The notes: a model not told the origin generated them from the letters alone. Counted from the stretch's first letter, positions 26,352 through 35,046 are shown. The stretch: 64,000 nucleotides of DNA from DASUCS01 sp041166745 (GCA_041166745.1 JBEEGH010000002.1:62001-126000), one strand, 5' to 3'. Numbers and translations are program-made.

Positions 26352-26385
26352 ACTCACTGTCACACCCCTTTCCTACAATTTCGGG

Positions 26386-26823
26386 ATGGGCGAAAAACGC
26401 TGCTGCACCTGCGGCGAAATCAAACCGCTCGACGAGTTCAACCGCCTGAGCAGAGCCAGGGATGGCCGGCAGCCTCGATGCCGCCAGTGCCACAAGGACT
26501 GGCATGCCGAGAACAAGGAGCATCACAACGCGCTCATTCACGCGCGCACAAAGCGCCTGCGGCGCGAGCTGGCATCTCGGATTGTTGAGTACCTACGGGC
26601 CCATCCCTGCGTCGACTGTGGCGAGTCGAATCCCGTCGTACTCGAGTTCGACCATCTGCGCGACAAGCTCGACAACGTGAGCAGCTTGGTCCGGCGCCTC
26701 ACAAGCTGGGCCGCTATCGCGAGCGAGATCGAGAAATGCGAGGTCGTGTGCGCCAACTGTCACCGCATACGGACGGCCCAACGAAGCGGAACCTACCGCT
26801 GGCGTCTCGTCGTAGGCATCTAA
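26386..26823 (+). CDS. HNH endonuclease-like zinc protein
   Basis: 145 residues from ATG 26386. Two CxxC pairs near the N-terminus (CCTCGEIKPLDEF, CRQCHKDW) resemble phage HNH zinc ribbons. A second set follows: CVDCGESNPVVLEFDH with the HNH Asp-His, then VCANCHRIRT. It ends three bases from the 3' end of tRNA-Lys on the other strand, a typical place for integrated elements. No integrase is near, so it may be a remnant or a free-standing homing gene. Confidence 0.8.
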   Translation: MGEKRCCTCGEIKPLDEFNRLSRARDGRQPRCRQCHKDWHAENKEHHNALIHARTKRLRRELASRIVEYLRAHPCVDCGESNPVVLEFDHLRDKLDNVSSLVRRLTSWAAIASEIEKCEVVCANCHRIRTAQRSGTYRWRLVVGI

Positions 26824-26826
26824 TTG

Positions 26827-26899
26827 TGGGCCGCCCGGGTCTCGATCCCGGCACCTTGAGTTTAAAAGACTCCTGCTCTGCCTGATGAGCTAGCGGCCC
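26827..26899 (-). tRNA. tRNA-Lys (anticodon UUU)
   Basis: 73 bases on the minus strand. Acceptor arms GGGCCGC/GCGGCCC pair fully. The D arm is GCTC...GAGC, the anticodon stem GAGT/ACTC carries loop CTTTTAA, and the T arm is CCGGG/CCCGG around ATCGAGA. Discriminator base is A; the CCA end is not encoded. It ends three bases from the HNH gene stop. Confidence 0.96.
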
Positions 26900-26909
26900 G
26901 CCGCAGATG

Positions 26910-27077
26910 TTAGGAGGAACGATTTCGCGAGCGGGCATCCAGCACGGAGGCGAGGGCGAGGAGCACGTAGGTCACGGCGGTGACGATGGGGACCCAGCGG
27001 AACTCGTTGTCGGTCACAGGCACGAGCAACGCGCACATCACGGCGAAGATCAGGAAGACAGCCGCGCGCCGATCCAT
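26910..27077 (-). CDS. 55-residue two-span membrane protein
   Basis: ATG 27077 overlaps the PiT transporter stop (ATGA). MDRRAAVFLIFAVMCALLVP is the first span; VPIVTAVTYVLLALASVLDA is the second, separated by TDNEFRW; the tail is RSRNRSS. I do not recognise a family. Coupling to the phosphate transporter suggests a small accessory subunit. Confidence 0.65.
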   Translation of the reverse strand: MDRRAAVFLIFAVMCALLVPVTDNEFRWVPIVTAVTYVLLALASVLDARSRNRSS

Positions 27078-28069
27078 CAGTTGAACACCGCCACTACGCC
27101 GTAGGTCGCCGCCGCGATCACGAACGCCCCGGGGATGGTCAAGACCCACGCCCACACCACCCGGCCGGCCACGCCCCAACGCACGGCCGACAGTCGTCGA
27201 GAAGCACCCACACCGACGATCGCTCCGGTGATGGTGTGCGTGGTCGATACGGGAATGCCCTGCGCCGAGGTGAAGAACAGCGTGACGGCCGCCGCAGACT
27301 CGGCCGCGACCCCGCCCGCGGGCTGCAACTTCGTGATCTTCGTCCCCATCGTCTTCACGATGCGCCAGCCGCCCGTGAGCGTGCCGAGACCGATCGCCGC
27401 ATGGGCAGACAGCACCACCCACAACGGAACGCCGGACGTCTTCGGGACCTCATGCTCGGCGATGAGCACCGCGAGGATGACGCCCATCGTCTTCTGCGCA
27501 TCGTTGGCGCCGTGCCCGAGGCTGAATGCCGCCGCAGACACGAGCTGCCCGGTACGAAACCCGCGATTCAATCGCTCGACATTCCGCACTCGGTGAAACA
27601 GCCACATGATCAACACCGTGAAGATCATTCCGAGCGCCAGACCGATGAGCGGCGACAGGATGATGAACACGCCGATCTTGCGCAGCCCGTCGGACTCGAG
27701 CACGTGCCAGCCCGCCTTGGCCACCGCCGCGCCCGCCATGCCGCCGACGAGCGCATGCGACGAGCTCGTAGGCAGACCCAGGTAGAACGTGATGAGGCTC
27801 CATCCGATAGCGCCGAGTAGCCCCGCGAAAACCACGCCGAGCGAGATGGAGTCCGGAATCACGATGCCCTTCGCGATCGTCGTTGCCACGGTCGTCCCGA
27901 AGACCAGGAAGGCGACGAAGTTGAAGAACGCCGCCCAAGCGACTGCCATCCGCGGCGACAGCACACGTGTCGACACGACAGTGGCGATCGAGTTGGCGGC
28001 GTCGTGGAAGCCATTGACGAAGTCGAACGCGAGCGCGACCCCGATCACCGCGATCAACGCGAGGCTCAT
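27077..28069 (-). CDS. Inorganic phosphate transporter, PiT family
   Basis: 330 residues with about ten membrane helices. The duplicated PiT signature is present: FDFVNGFHDAANSIATVVSTR in the first half and FSLGHGANDAQKTMG in the second, plus GIPVSTTHTITGAI. Cation-coupled low-affinity phosphate uptake. It follows the DUF47 gene by nine bases and is coupled to the small membrane protein. Confidence 0.95.
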   Translation of the reverse strand: MSLALIAVIGVALAFDFVNGFHDAANSIATVVSTRVLSPRMAVAWAAFFNFVAFLVFGTTVATTIAKGIVIPDSISLGVVFAGLLGAIGWSLITFYLGLPTSSSHALVGGMAGAAVAKAGWHVLESDGLRKIGVFIILSPLIGLALGMIFTVLIMWLFHRVRNVERLNRGFRTGQLVSAAAFSLGHGANDAQKTMGVILAVLIAEHEVPKTSGVPLWVVLSAHAAIGLGTLTGGWRIVKTMGTKITKLQPAGGVAAESAAAVTLFFTSAQGIPVSTTHTITGAIVGVGASRRLSAVRWGVAGRVVWAWVLTIPGAFVIAAATYGVVAVFN

Positions 28070-28078
28070 GATCCAGCC

Positions 28079-28693
28079 TCAGGCGTGCTTGAGAACGATC
28101 GACTCGACCACGTTGGACACGTCTTCGATCGTGTTGAGCGCCGCCTCCATCGCTTCGATGATGTCTTTCCAGCGCAGCACGTCGAGGGCGTCGTACTCGC
28201 CGGAGAACAGCTCCGCCAGTCCCTCGCGATAGACCGCGTCGCCCTCCGATTCGAGACGATCGATTCCCGCGAGGTGCGTCTCCGTCTGTTTCATCGACGG
28301 GAGCCGGCTCACCAAGGCGACGGTCTCATCGGCCATCTTCACGAGAATCGCGGCTTGGTCCTTGAGCCCGGGAAACGCCGGGCCATGGACAGTGAGCCGC
28401 AGGCGGGCCGCAACCGCGAGCATGTCGTCGACGACGTCGTCGAGCTCCTCGGCAAGCGCGTGGATGTCTTCTCGATCGAACGGCGTCACGAAGCTGGTGT
28501 TGAGGCGTTGGAGAATCTCGCTCGTGAGCTCGTCGCCGCGATGCTCGCACTTCATCACGCCGTCGTTGGAACGAACACCCGTGTCGTCCTCGATCAAGTC
28601 GCGTAGGTGTTTCGCGCACTCGGCCGCGTTGGCCGCGGCCTCATTGAAGAGGTCGAAGAACCGGTCGTCAGTAGGAAGAAGTCGGAACCGCAT
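28079..28693 (-). CDS. PhoU-like DUF47 protein
   Basis: 204 residues. I chose ATG 28693 because GGAGG lies 11 bases before it; the TTG at 28702 would be too close. FRLLPTDDRFFDLFNEAAANA, ECAKHLRDLIEDD, and FDREDIHALAEELDDVVDD are the helical DUF47 pattern that always accompanies PiT transporters. Probably regulates the transporter from the cytosol. Confidence 0.93.
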   Translation of the reverse strand: MRFRLLPTDDRFFDLFNEAAANAAECAKHLRDLIEDDTGVRSNDGVMKCEHRGDELTSEILQRLNTSFVTPFDREDIHALAEELDDVVDDMLAVAARLRLTVHGPAFPGLKDQAAILVKMADETVALVSRLPSMKQTETHLAGIDRLESEGDAVYREGLAELFSGEYDALDVLRWKDIIEAMEAALNTIEDVSNVVESIVLKHA

Positions 28694-28714
28694 TCTGGGC
28701 AACGCCTCCGGGGA

Positions 28715-29347
28715 TCAGACGCCTGCTAGATAGCGGACGCGCTCGGAGATGTGCAATGCGTGATCGCCGAGACGCTCGTAGAAGCGGGCGACGAGGGCCA
28801 TCTCGAGGGCCGGCTTCAGCGGTAGGGCGCCATTGGCCAGGAGGTCTGCCATCTCGTCATGGAGGGCGTCGAGCTCGTCGTCGAGTTCGTCGATGGCCAC
28901 CGAGGCCGTGCCGTCGCGGTCCGCATACGCGTCGGCCGCGGCTCGCCACATCGACACGCCGATGGAGCCCATGCGCTCGATCAAGCCGCGCACCGGTGGA
29001 GTGAGTTCGCTGCCGAGACCTTTGGCTGCGCGACTCGCGATGTGCTCGGCGAGGTCGCCACTGCGCTCGAGCTCGGGAACGATGCGAAGCACGGACAGGA
29101 GAAAGCGAAGCTCGCCCGCGACAGGCGCCTGCAACAGCAAGTTGCGCTCGACCACCGACTGCAGATCCTCATTGAGATCGTCGATGATCTGATCGCGCTT
29201 CTTGATGGCCATTGCGTTGTCTCGATCACCGGCCAACAGCGTCTCCGTCGCGGCCGCCAAGCTCTCGGTTACGAGCGCGAACAACTGGATGACCTTCGAG
29301 TCGATGTCTTCCAGCTCCTGATGGAACGTCTTGCGCAGTGGTTCCAG
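28715..29347 (-). CDS. phoU: Phosphate regulatory protein PhoU (non-ATG start)
   Basis: About 210 residues, two three-helix repeats. MAIKKRDQIIDDLNEDLQS, FLLSVLRIVPELERSGDLAEH and FYERLGDHALHISERVRY are PhoU motifs with metal-binding acidic pairs. The first TTG (29284) would delete the conserved first helix, RKTFHQELEDIDSKVIQ, which is plainly in frame upstream. The only starts that keep it are CTG 29347 (used here) or ATT 29362, since no ATG/GTG/TTG exists before an upstream stop. Heads the PhoU-DUF47-PiT operon. Confidence 0.8.
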   Translation of the reverse strand: MEPLRKTFHQELEDIDSKVIQLFALVTESLAAATETLLAGDRDNAMAIKKRDQIIDDLNEDLQSVVERNLLLQAPVAGELRFLLSVLRIVPELERSGDLAEHIASRAAKGLGSELTPPVRGLIERMGSIGVSMWRAAADAYADRDGTASVAIDELDDELDALHDEMADLLANGALPLKPALEMALVARFYERLGDHALHISERVRYLAGV

Positions 29348-29392
29348 GCTACGAACGGTAATCCGAGCCGCCGCGAGCGGCGATGATCCTCG

Positions 29393-29857
29393 TCAAACGA
29401 AACGCAGTTCGTCGATCTCTTCGACCTCGACGAGACGCGCGCACGTCGGGCAGTACCAACGGGCTTCCACTGGAGTGCCGCACGTCCCGTGCTGCACCGC
29501 GACCGCGTCCGGGTCGCGTGCCGCGCCCCAGTGCGCGAGCAATCGAAGTGCTCCAGCCAGCTCGGAGCCCGCGGCGGTGAGGCGGTAGTCGAAGCGAGGC
29601 GGGCGCTGGGAGTACGCCGTCGCGACGATCACTCCTTCGTGCTCGAGATGGCGCAACCGTTTCGACAGGACATTCGGCGCGAGGCCGTTGAGACCGTCGA
29701 GCAACTCATTGAAACGGCGGGGCCCCTCGAGCAGTGAGTTCACGAGGAGCAGCGTCCACCGATCGCCCACCCGGGCAACGGCCTCTTCGAGGGCGCTCGT
29801 CGCTCCGGGATCCTGTGCCATCGCCTCATCCTGGTCGTTTGCCGTCCGCTCTGTCAT
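29393..29857 (-). CDS. HxlR-family transcriptional regulator
   Basis: 154 residues from ATG 29857 (GGAG 8 bases upstream). The winged helix has VARVGDRWTLLLVNSLLEGP, RFNELLDGLNGLAPNVLSKR and LRHLEHEGVIVATAYSQRPP. C-terminal cysteines (HGTCGTPVEARWYCPTC) form a probable zinc site, an addition to the basic HxlR fold. Divergent from the HtrA-like gene with a strong dyad between them. Confidence 0.9.
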   Translation of the reverse strand: MTERTANDQDEAMAQDPGATSALEEAVARVGDRWTLLLVNSLLEGPRRFNELLDGLNGLAPNVLSKRLRHLEHEGVIVATAYSQRPPRFDYRLTAAGSELAGALRLLAHWGAARDPDAVAVQHGTCGTPVEARWYCPTCARLVEVEEIDELRFV

Positions 29858-29869
29858 GAGTACACTCCG

Positions 29870-29894
29870 AGTCACTTGCAGATAGCAAGCTACT
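29870..29894. promoter_or_regulatory. 25-bp dyad, likely HxlR operator
   Basis: AGT-2-CTTGC, five central bases AGATA, then GCAAG-2-ACT form a symmetric site between the HxlR regulator start (29857) and the protease start (29909). Position and symmetry fit a dimeric winged-helix repressor acting on both genes. Confidence 0.6.
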
Positions 29895-29908
29895 AGGGGG
29901 TCTCAGGA

Positions 29909-30796
29909 ATGACCGTGTTGGAAGAGCTCTCGAGCGCCGCCGCCGGAGTGGTGGCGCAGGTGGGACCGGCCGTCGTGCGCATCGGCCGGGGTGGTGGACG
30001 GGGATGCGGAGTGGTGCTCAGCGCCGGCATCGTCGCCACGAACGCGCACAACCTCCGAGGTGAGGAGGTGCTCGTGACGTTTGCCGATGGCCGACAGGCG
30101 GTCGGCACAGTGGCCGCGACCGATGTCGACGGCGATCTCGCGGTGTTGCGCGTCGATACCGGGGAAGCACCCCCGATCACGTGGTCGGACGGCGGACCCG
30201 GCGTCGGGCAGGTCGTCTTCGCCGTTACCCGATCGGGTGCCGGCGGCGAACGAGTGTCGTTCGGGATGGTGAGCGGAACCGAGCGGGCCTTTCGCGGTCC
30301 GCGGGGCCGGCGCATCAAGGGCAGCCTCGAGCACACCGCTCCGCTCCCGCGTGGGTCATCCGGCAGTCCGGTCGTGACTGCGGACGGTGCAGTTGTCGGC
30401 ATCAACACGAACCGGCTCGGTGACGGCTTCTATCTGGCCCTGCCCGCCGATTCCGAGCTGCAGGCCCGCCTGGCGTCGCTCTCGGCCGGGGAGTCGCGGA
30501 CTCGCCCGCGGCTGGGCGTCGGCCTTGCGCCCGCCCACGTCGCCAGCGCGCTGCGCCGCTCCGTAGGGCTCGACCCACGCGACGGCCTGCTCGTACGAGT
30601 CGTCGAAGAAGGCTCACCCGCGGAAAGCGCAGGAATTCGACAGGGTGATCTGATCGTCGCGGTGAACGGCACGGCCGTCACCACCGCCGACGACTTGTTC
30701 GATGCGATGGATACCGGTGGAGGCGACCTTCAAGTGAAGGTCGTGCGCGGGACCGACGAGGTCGACATCACCGTCCGGCTCGAACCAACCGGGTAG
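29909..30796 (+). CDS. Trypsin-like serine protease with PDZ domain (HtrA-like)
   Basis: 295 residues. Protease domain (about 20-195) with His in ATNAHNLRG, Asp in DVDGDLAVL and Ser in PRGSSGSPVV; PDZ domain (about 200-290) with VVEEGSPAESAGIRQGDLIVAVNG. Both parts match HtrA/DegP. There is no signal peptide or transmembrane anchor, unlike most HtrA proteins, so it may act in the cytosol. Regulation probably through the dyad and the divergent HxlR protein. Confidence 0.9.
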   Translation: MTVLEELSSAAAGVVAQVGPAVVRIGRGGGRGCGVVLSAGIVATNAHNLRGEEVLVTFADGRQAVGTVAATDVDGDLAVLRVDTGEAPPITWSDGGPGVGQVVFAVTRSGAGGERVSFGMVSGTERAFRGPRGRRIKGSLEHTAPLPRGSSGSPVVTADGAVVGINTNRLGDGFYLALPADSELQARLASLSAGESRTRPRLGVGLAPAHVASALRRSVGLDPRDGLLVRVVEEGSPAESAGIRQGDLIVAVNGTAVTTADDLFDAMDTGGGDLQVKVVRGTDEVDITVRLEPTG

Positions 30797-30804
30797 AACT
30801 CTGC

Positions 30805-30891
30805 CTCATACGTAGAACGCGCCCACACCCCCGAGTTGTGCTCCCGCAAGGGTGCGACTCAGAGGTGTGGGCGGGTTCAGTTGTGTATGAG
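30805..30891. terminator. Large nested stem-loop after the HtrA-like gene
   Basis: Outer pairing CTCATAC (30805-30811) with GTATGAG (30885-30891), inner 10-bp CGCCCACACC (30820-30829) with 30864-30873, and a smaller GAGT/ACTC pair inside. It starts eight bases after the gene stop. No T-run. Either an elaborate terminator or a small structured RNA. Confidence 0.5.
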
Positions 30892-31244
30892 TTGTGTGTT
30901 GACGCGCTGGGCGCGCGTGTCTCGCGAGTCAGCTCTCCGCTGCCGGATGCCGTTCCAGGTGCCTCCGACTGCCCCAACTACTGCTTAACAATCGCCCCCA
31001 TGCGTCCGGCTAAAACTTGCCGGCGCCACGCATGGCGTACTCCCTCTGTTTTGTTGTTTCTACGCATCGCCTCCGATGTCGCCACACCGGATTGCGGCCG
31101 ACAGTACCGAAAGACAGTCAGCGTGTATAGAGGGACAAATGGGACACGTTCCCCGGTTCGGCTATATGCCCTGGTTAGCCCACTGCGTACTGCCCGGGAC
31201 GTAACGACATCGCAACAACTCGGCGCCACGGGGGCGGCCCGAGC
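30892..31244. other. Non-coding stretch of lower GC
   Basis: About 350 bases between the stem-loop and the MFS gene. No open frame here has convincing codon bias or a recognisable product; the plus-strand frame through 30838-31248 reads as noise. Several T-rich runs (for example TTTTGTTGTTT at 31048) are unusual for this chromosome. It should hold the MFS promoter. Confidence 0.5.
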
Positions 31245-32465
31245 TTGAGAAAGCGGCTGAGCGATCTCTTTGCGCCGTTGGCCTTCCGGGATTTCCGATT
31301 TCTCTGGTCAGCGCAGGTGTTCAGCGAGCTCGGAGACTGGGCCGGGCGTCTCGCGCTCGCCGTATTGGTGGCCGAACAAACCCACTCGACGCTCCTTACC
31401 GCCCTTGTGACGACGGTGAGTGTGCTCCCGTACATAGGAATCGGACAGCTTCTCACGGCATATGCGAACCGATTCGAGCGACGCCGAGTCATCGTCATCA
31501 CCGACATCGGCCGAGCCGCTGTATTCGCGAGCCTCACGATCCACATGCCAGTCGCCCTGATTCTTGTCCTTGCCTTCGTCGCGGGATGCCTCTCGCCGCC
31601 GTTCGAGGGAGCTCGAGGCTCGCTCACAGTGCTGACCGTCCCCGAGGAGCGCTACGGCGATGCGGTCGCTTTCTCGAGCATCACATTCGACATGTCGGTG
31701 CTGTTTGGTTACGCCATCGGCGGCGGCCTCCTCACATTCGTTGGTGCGCGCCCAGCGCTGTTCATGAACGCATGTTCGTTCTTGATATCCGCGGCCCTAC
31801 TCAGCAGGATTCCTGCCGCGCGGCGGAGCCCACCGGACGGACCGCCCGTGAGAGTGCGCGACGGCTGGCATGCCCTCGTTGACGATCCGTTCATCCGACG
31901 ATTTTTCGTCGGCTACCTCTATGTCGGCGCGTGCGCCGTAGTCGGCGAATCGCTCGTTGTCCTCTACGCGATTCAGGTGTTGCAGCGCGATGCGGGCACA
32001 AGTGGCCTTCTCGCCGCGGCAATTCCTCTCGGCGCCATATTCGCCACGGTGCTCGCCAGAGCACATGGTGATGACACGGCGAAAATGCGAAGAGCGTCGG
32101 AGGTTGCGTTCTTGGGATCCGTGGTGGGTATTGCGGCCTTCTTCGTAGCTCCAGGCTTACCGGCAATCTTGATCGGCTTCGCCGCGATCGGTTCGCTCAA
32201 CGCGAGTCGGATACCCGCCAATGAGGTGACCGTGCTGCGTCTCGAAGACAGAATGCGAGCCCCGACCTTCGCCGTGTTGAACGGATTTCTGCTTGGAAGC
32301 CAGGCGCTCGCTGCTGGCCTTGGGGGACTTGTTGCGCGGAGCATAGGAGTGCGGCAAACGATCGTCATCTCACTCGTGATCTCGGGAATCGTTGGCCTGT
32401 GGGGCACGCTGCGCCCACCGCACGAGATCCGTCACCGGATCGGAATGTCTACGACGCCACGCTGA
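31245..32465 (+). CDS. Major facilitator superfamily transporter
   Basis: 406 residues, TTG start, about twelve membrane helices. LRKRLSDLFAPLAFRDFRFL with WSAQVFSELGDWAGRLAL is the common start of the MFS antibiotic-exporter (MefA/EntS-like) group; the A-loop motif is YANRFERRRVIVITD. Probably a drug or metabolite exporter. It lies in a lower-GC patch together with the GGDEF-EAL gene, with which it overlaps by 17 bases tail to tail. Confidence 0.88.
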   Translation: MRKRLSDLFAPLAFRDFRFLWSAQVFSELGDWAGRLALAVLVAEQTHSTLLTALVTTVSVLPYIGIGQLLTAYANRFERRRVIVITDIGRAAVFASLTIHMPVALILVLAFVAGCLSPPFEGARGSLTVLTVPEERYGDAVAFSSITFDMSVLFGYAIGGGLLTFVGARPALFMNACSFLISAALLSRIPAARRSPPDGPPVRVRDGWHALVDDPFIRRFFVGYLYVGACAVVGESLVVLYAIQVLQRDAGTSGLLAAAIPLGAIFATVLARAHGDDTAKMRRASEVAFLGSVVGIAAFFVAPGLPAILIGFAAIGSLNASRIPANEVTVLRLEDRMRAPTFAVLNGFLLGSQALAAGLGGLVARSIGVRQTIVISLVISGIVGLWGTLRPPHEIRHRIGMSTTPR

Positions 32466-34845
32466 GGTTGTAGCCAACCGACGGCGTCTGCAACAGGCGC
32501 ACGATGTCCGCCGGCTCGACTGGATGGCTGTACAAGAAGCCCTGCGCCTGGTCGCACATGCGGTTGCGCAAGAAGATCTGCTGCTCGAGTGTCTCGACAC
32601 CTTCGGCCACGCACTCGATGTGAAGGCTGCGCGCCATGGCGATCATCGCGGAGACGATCGGGGCGTCGTTGTGATGGCTCTCGATCTCGTTCACGAAGGA
32701 GCGATCGATCTTCAAGCGATCGATCGGGAAGCTACGCAGTCGACCGAGCATCGAGTAGCCAGTGCCGAAGTCGTCGATGGCCAGCTTCACACCCAGGTCG
32801 CGGATCTGATTGAGCGCCCGAGCCGTTGCTTCTTCCTCACCGATGGCGATGCCCTCGGTGACTTCGAGCTCGAGGAGCTCCGCTGGGAGACCACTCAGGC
32901 CGAGGGCGCGCTCGACGACGTCGACAAGCCGTTCGGAGGAGTGGAAATGACGGCCGGAGATGTTCACCGCCATGCGGATCTCGGGGAGACCCTCGTCGAG
33001 CCAGACCTTGGCTTGTCGACACGCCTCCTGCATGACCCAGAGGTCGACGGCCACGATCAGGCCCGATTCCTCCGCCAGCGGAACGAACTCATGCGGACCG
33101 ATGAGCCCGAGCACAGGATGCTCCCAGCGAACGAGTGCCTCGACGCCCACGATCCGTCCGGTGCGGAGATCAACCTGCGGCTGGTACCGAAGGCGCAGCT
33201 CGCCACGTTGGATGGCGTTGTGCAGTTCGCTCTCGCGGACGAGTCGGAGCTGGGCGAGATCGTTCATGCCCGACGCGTAGGTCTGGAACGTGTCTCGGCC
33301 GAGTTCCTTGGCCCGGTGCATGGCACTGTCGGCATTGCGCAGGAGGTGTTCGGATTTGGTGCCGTCATCCGGGAAGAACGCGATCCCAGCACTCGCGGTC
33401 ATGAACAGCTCGTGCCCACCAAGATTGATCGGTCGCCGGACGGCGGCAAGCAGTTTCTCAGCGATCACACCTGCCGTGTCGGAGTTGCCGACACCCGGAA
33501 GCAGCAGGATGAAATGGTCGCTGCCCAAACGAGCAACAGTGTCGATGTCGCGAGCAGCCATAACTAGGCGCTCGGAGACGACTTTGAGCATCTCGTTTCC
33601 AACCGAGTGTCCGAGGCTGTCGTTCACCTTCTTGAAGTGATCGAGATCGAGCATCATGACGGCGAAGCGTTCGCGATTGCGACGGGCGACGGCCGCCGCT
33701 TGCGCTACGCGGTCATCGAACAGCACGTGGTTTGAGAGACCCGTCAGCGCATCCACCAAGCCAGCACGACGGATTTCCTCGACGAGGCGAGCGTTGTCGA
33801 GTGCCGAGGACCCAACGGCGCCAAGCGCTCCGAGTAGCCGCAGCGCCTCGGCATCAAGCGGGAACGTCGGTTCCGTAACGATTAGCCACTTAGTCGAACC
33901 GTCCGATTGCTGAAGCGGAACGCCCGACTCCTCGTCGGTGGGCGGTCGGTCGTCGACACGGGCGCCGGCACAGCGCAGCAGTCGAGCCGCCGCAGCTGTG
34001 AGCGCCTCCTCGACTTCCACGGCGTCCACATGTCCGTGAACTTCAACCGAGGACTCGAACAGTCCTTGAGTCCGCTCGAGATCCCGAGTCGCTCGTGTGT
34101 GTTCTCCCAGAACATATTGAAGGCCAGCGAGCAACGGGATCGCGAGTGCCGTCATCCATGTGGCATAACCCGAAGCAACGGCCGCGAGAAACCCAATCGC
34201 GATGAGGAACGGAGCTCGTCGGACCCGGAACTGAAGGAACTCGAGGAAAGACGACCAGAACGGGTCGTCGAGCACGAAGCGGAAGCTCAGTGCAAGAAGA
34301 GCTTCGTTTGCGATGGCCATGACGACGCTGCCCGCAAATACGGAAAGAAGCGTCGCCCAGGAACTACCACCGACGACTTGTTCGACAACATGGATGGTGG
34401 TGACGCCGCACAAGGCGGCGACGCTAAAGATGCCGCCGTTGATGCAGATCGTGCGCGGGCTGCGCACCGACACGAACCCGAGTGCTGTACCGCCTCCGAG
34501 CACGGCCACGACCCCCGCAGGAGGCAGCAGCAGGGCGCTCGCAACGAACACCGCCTCGTCGAATTGTTGGACAAATCGACTATCGCTCGGCTGAAGCAGT
34601 GTCGAGGACGCAAGGCTGACGGCTTGGAAGGCGAGAAACGCCAGTAGCAGCCAGCGGTCCCCGAACCCTGCGTGAGAGGCGCCGAAGTTGAGGTAGATCA
34701 AACCAACTATCGCGAGGCTGATTGTGCAGACGATTCGTGCCCGTACAACCGGCGTTTGCCGGGAGTCGCGGCCTTCGTCCTGGGGTGCGGGCGCGTCAGG
34801 GTGCGGTGCCTCCGTACCGCTCTGATCGCGGTCTCCACTCCGCAC
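32449..34845 (-). CDS. Membrane GGDEF-EAL protein, GGDEF degenerate, EAL intact
   Basis: 798 residues. GTG 34845 was chosen for GGAGGAAA just upstream; TTG 34938 is the longer alternative. A multi-span MASE-like membrane region (about 35-255) is followed by a linker, GGDEF domain (about 365-530) and EAL domain (about 545-785). The GGDEF signature reads GSDHF (441-445): the catalytic Glu is His and the second Gly is Ser, so cyclase activity is unlikely. The EAL side keeps EALVRW (569), ELEVTEG, AIDDFGTGYS, LKIDRSFV and VAEGVET, so phosphodiesterase activity is likely. Confidence 0.92.
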   Translation of the reverse strand: MRSGDRDQSGTEAPHPDAPAPQDEGRDSRQTPVVRARIVCTISLAIVGLIYLNFGASHAGFGDRWLLLAFLAFQAVSLASSTLLQPSDSRFVQQFDEAVFVASALLLPPAGVVAVLGGGTALGFVSVRSPRTICINGGIFSVAALCGVTTIHVVEQVVGGSSWATLLSVFAGSVVMAIANEALLALSFRFVLDDPFWSSFLEFLQFRVRRAPFLIAIGFLAAVASGYATWMTALAIPLLAGLQYVLGEHTRATRDLERTQGLFESSVEVHGHVDAVEVEEALTAAAARLLRCAGARVDDRPPTDEESGVPLQQSDGSTKWLIVTEPTFPLDAEALRLLGALGAVGSSALDNARLVEEIRRAGLVDALTGLSNHVLFDDRVAQAAAVARRNRERFAVMMLDLDHFKKVNDSLGHSVGNEMLKVVSERLVMAARDIDTVARLGSDHFILLLPGVGNSDTAGVIAEKLLAAVRRPINLGGHELFMTASAGIAFFPDDGTKSEHLLRNADSAMHRAKELGRDTFQTYASGMNDLAQLRLVRESELHNAIQRGELRLRYQPQVDLRTGRIVGVEALVRWEHPVLGLIGPHEFVPLAEESGLIVAVDLWVMQEACRQAKVWLDEGLPEIRMAVNISGRHFHSSERLVDVVERALGLSGLPAELLELEVTEGIAIGEEEATARALNQIRDLGVKLAIDDFGTGYSMLGRLRSFPIDRLKIDRSFVNEIESHHNDAPIVSAMIAMARSLHIECVAEGVETLEQQIFLRNRMCDQAQGFLYSHPVEPADIVRLLQTPSVGYNLSVAS

Positions 34846-35046
34846 AGCTTTCCTCCCAGCCCCGGAAGCTTCGCCCCGAGCCCAATGGTCCTTTGTGGGT
34901 ATCGGTCGCGCGTCGCCAGACTTGTAGCAGTTTCTCAACGCTTTTCGTGAGTTTCAGTCACTCTTCGTGTAGGACTACCTGCTCCTTCAAGAAAATTGTC
35001 CCAATCGAGGAAATCGCAGGCCGAACCGGCAATGCGAGAGTGAGGT

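Noticed and set aside
26827..26899. tRNA-Leu from the minus strand
   Set aside because: The anticodon loop is CTTTTAA (UUU) and there is no long variable arm, so it is tRNA-Lys.
30838..31248. 136-residue plus-strand frame
   Set aside because: No domain, poor codon bias, and it overlaps the stem-loop.
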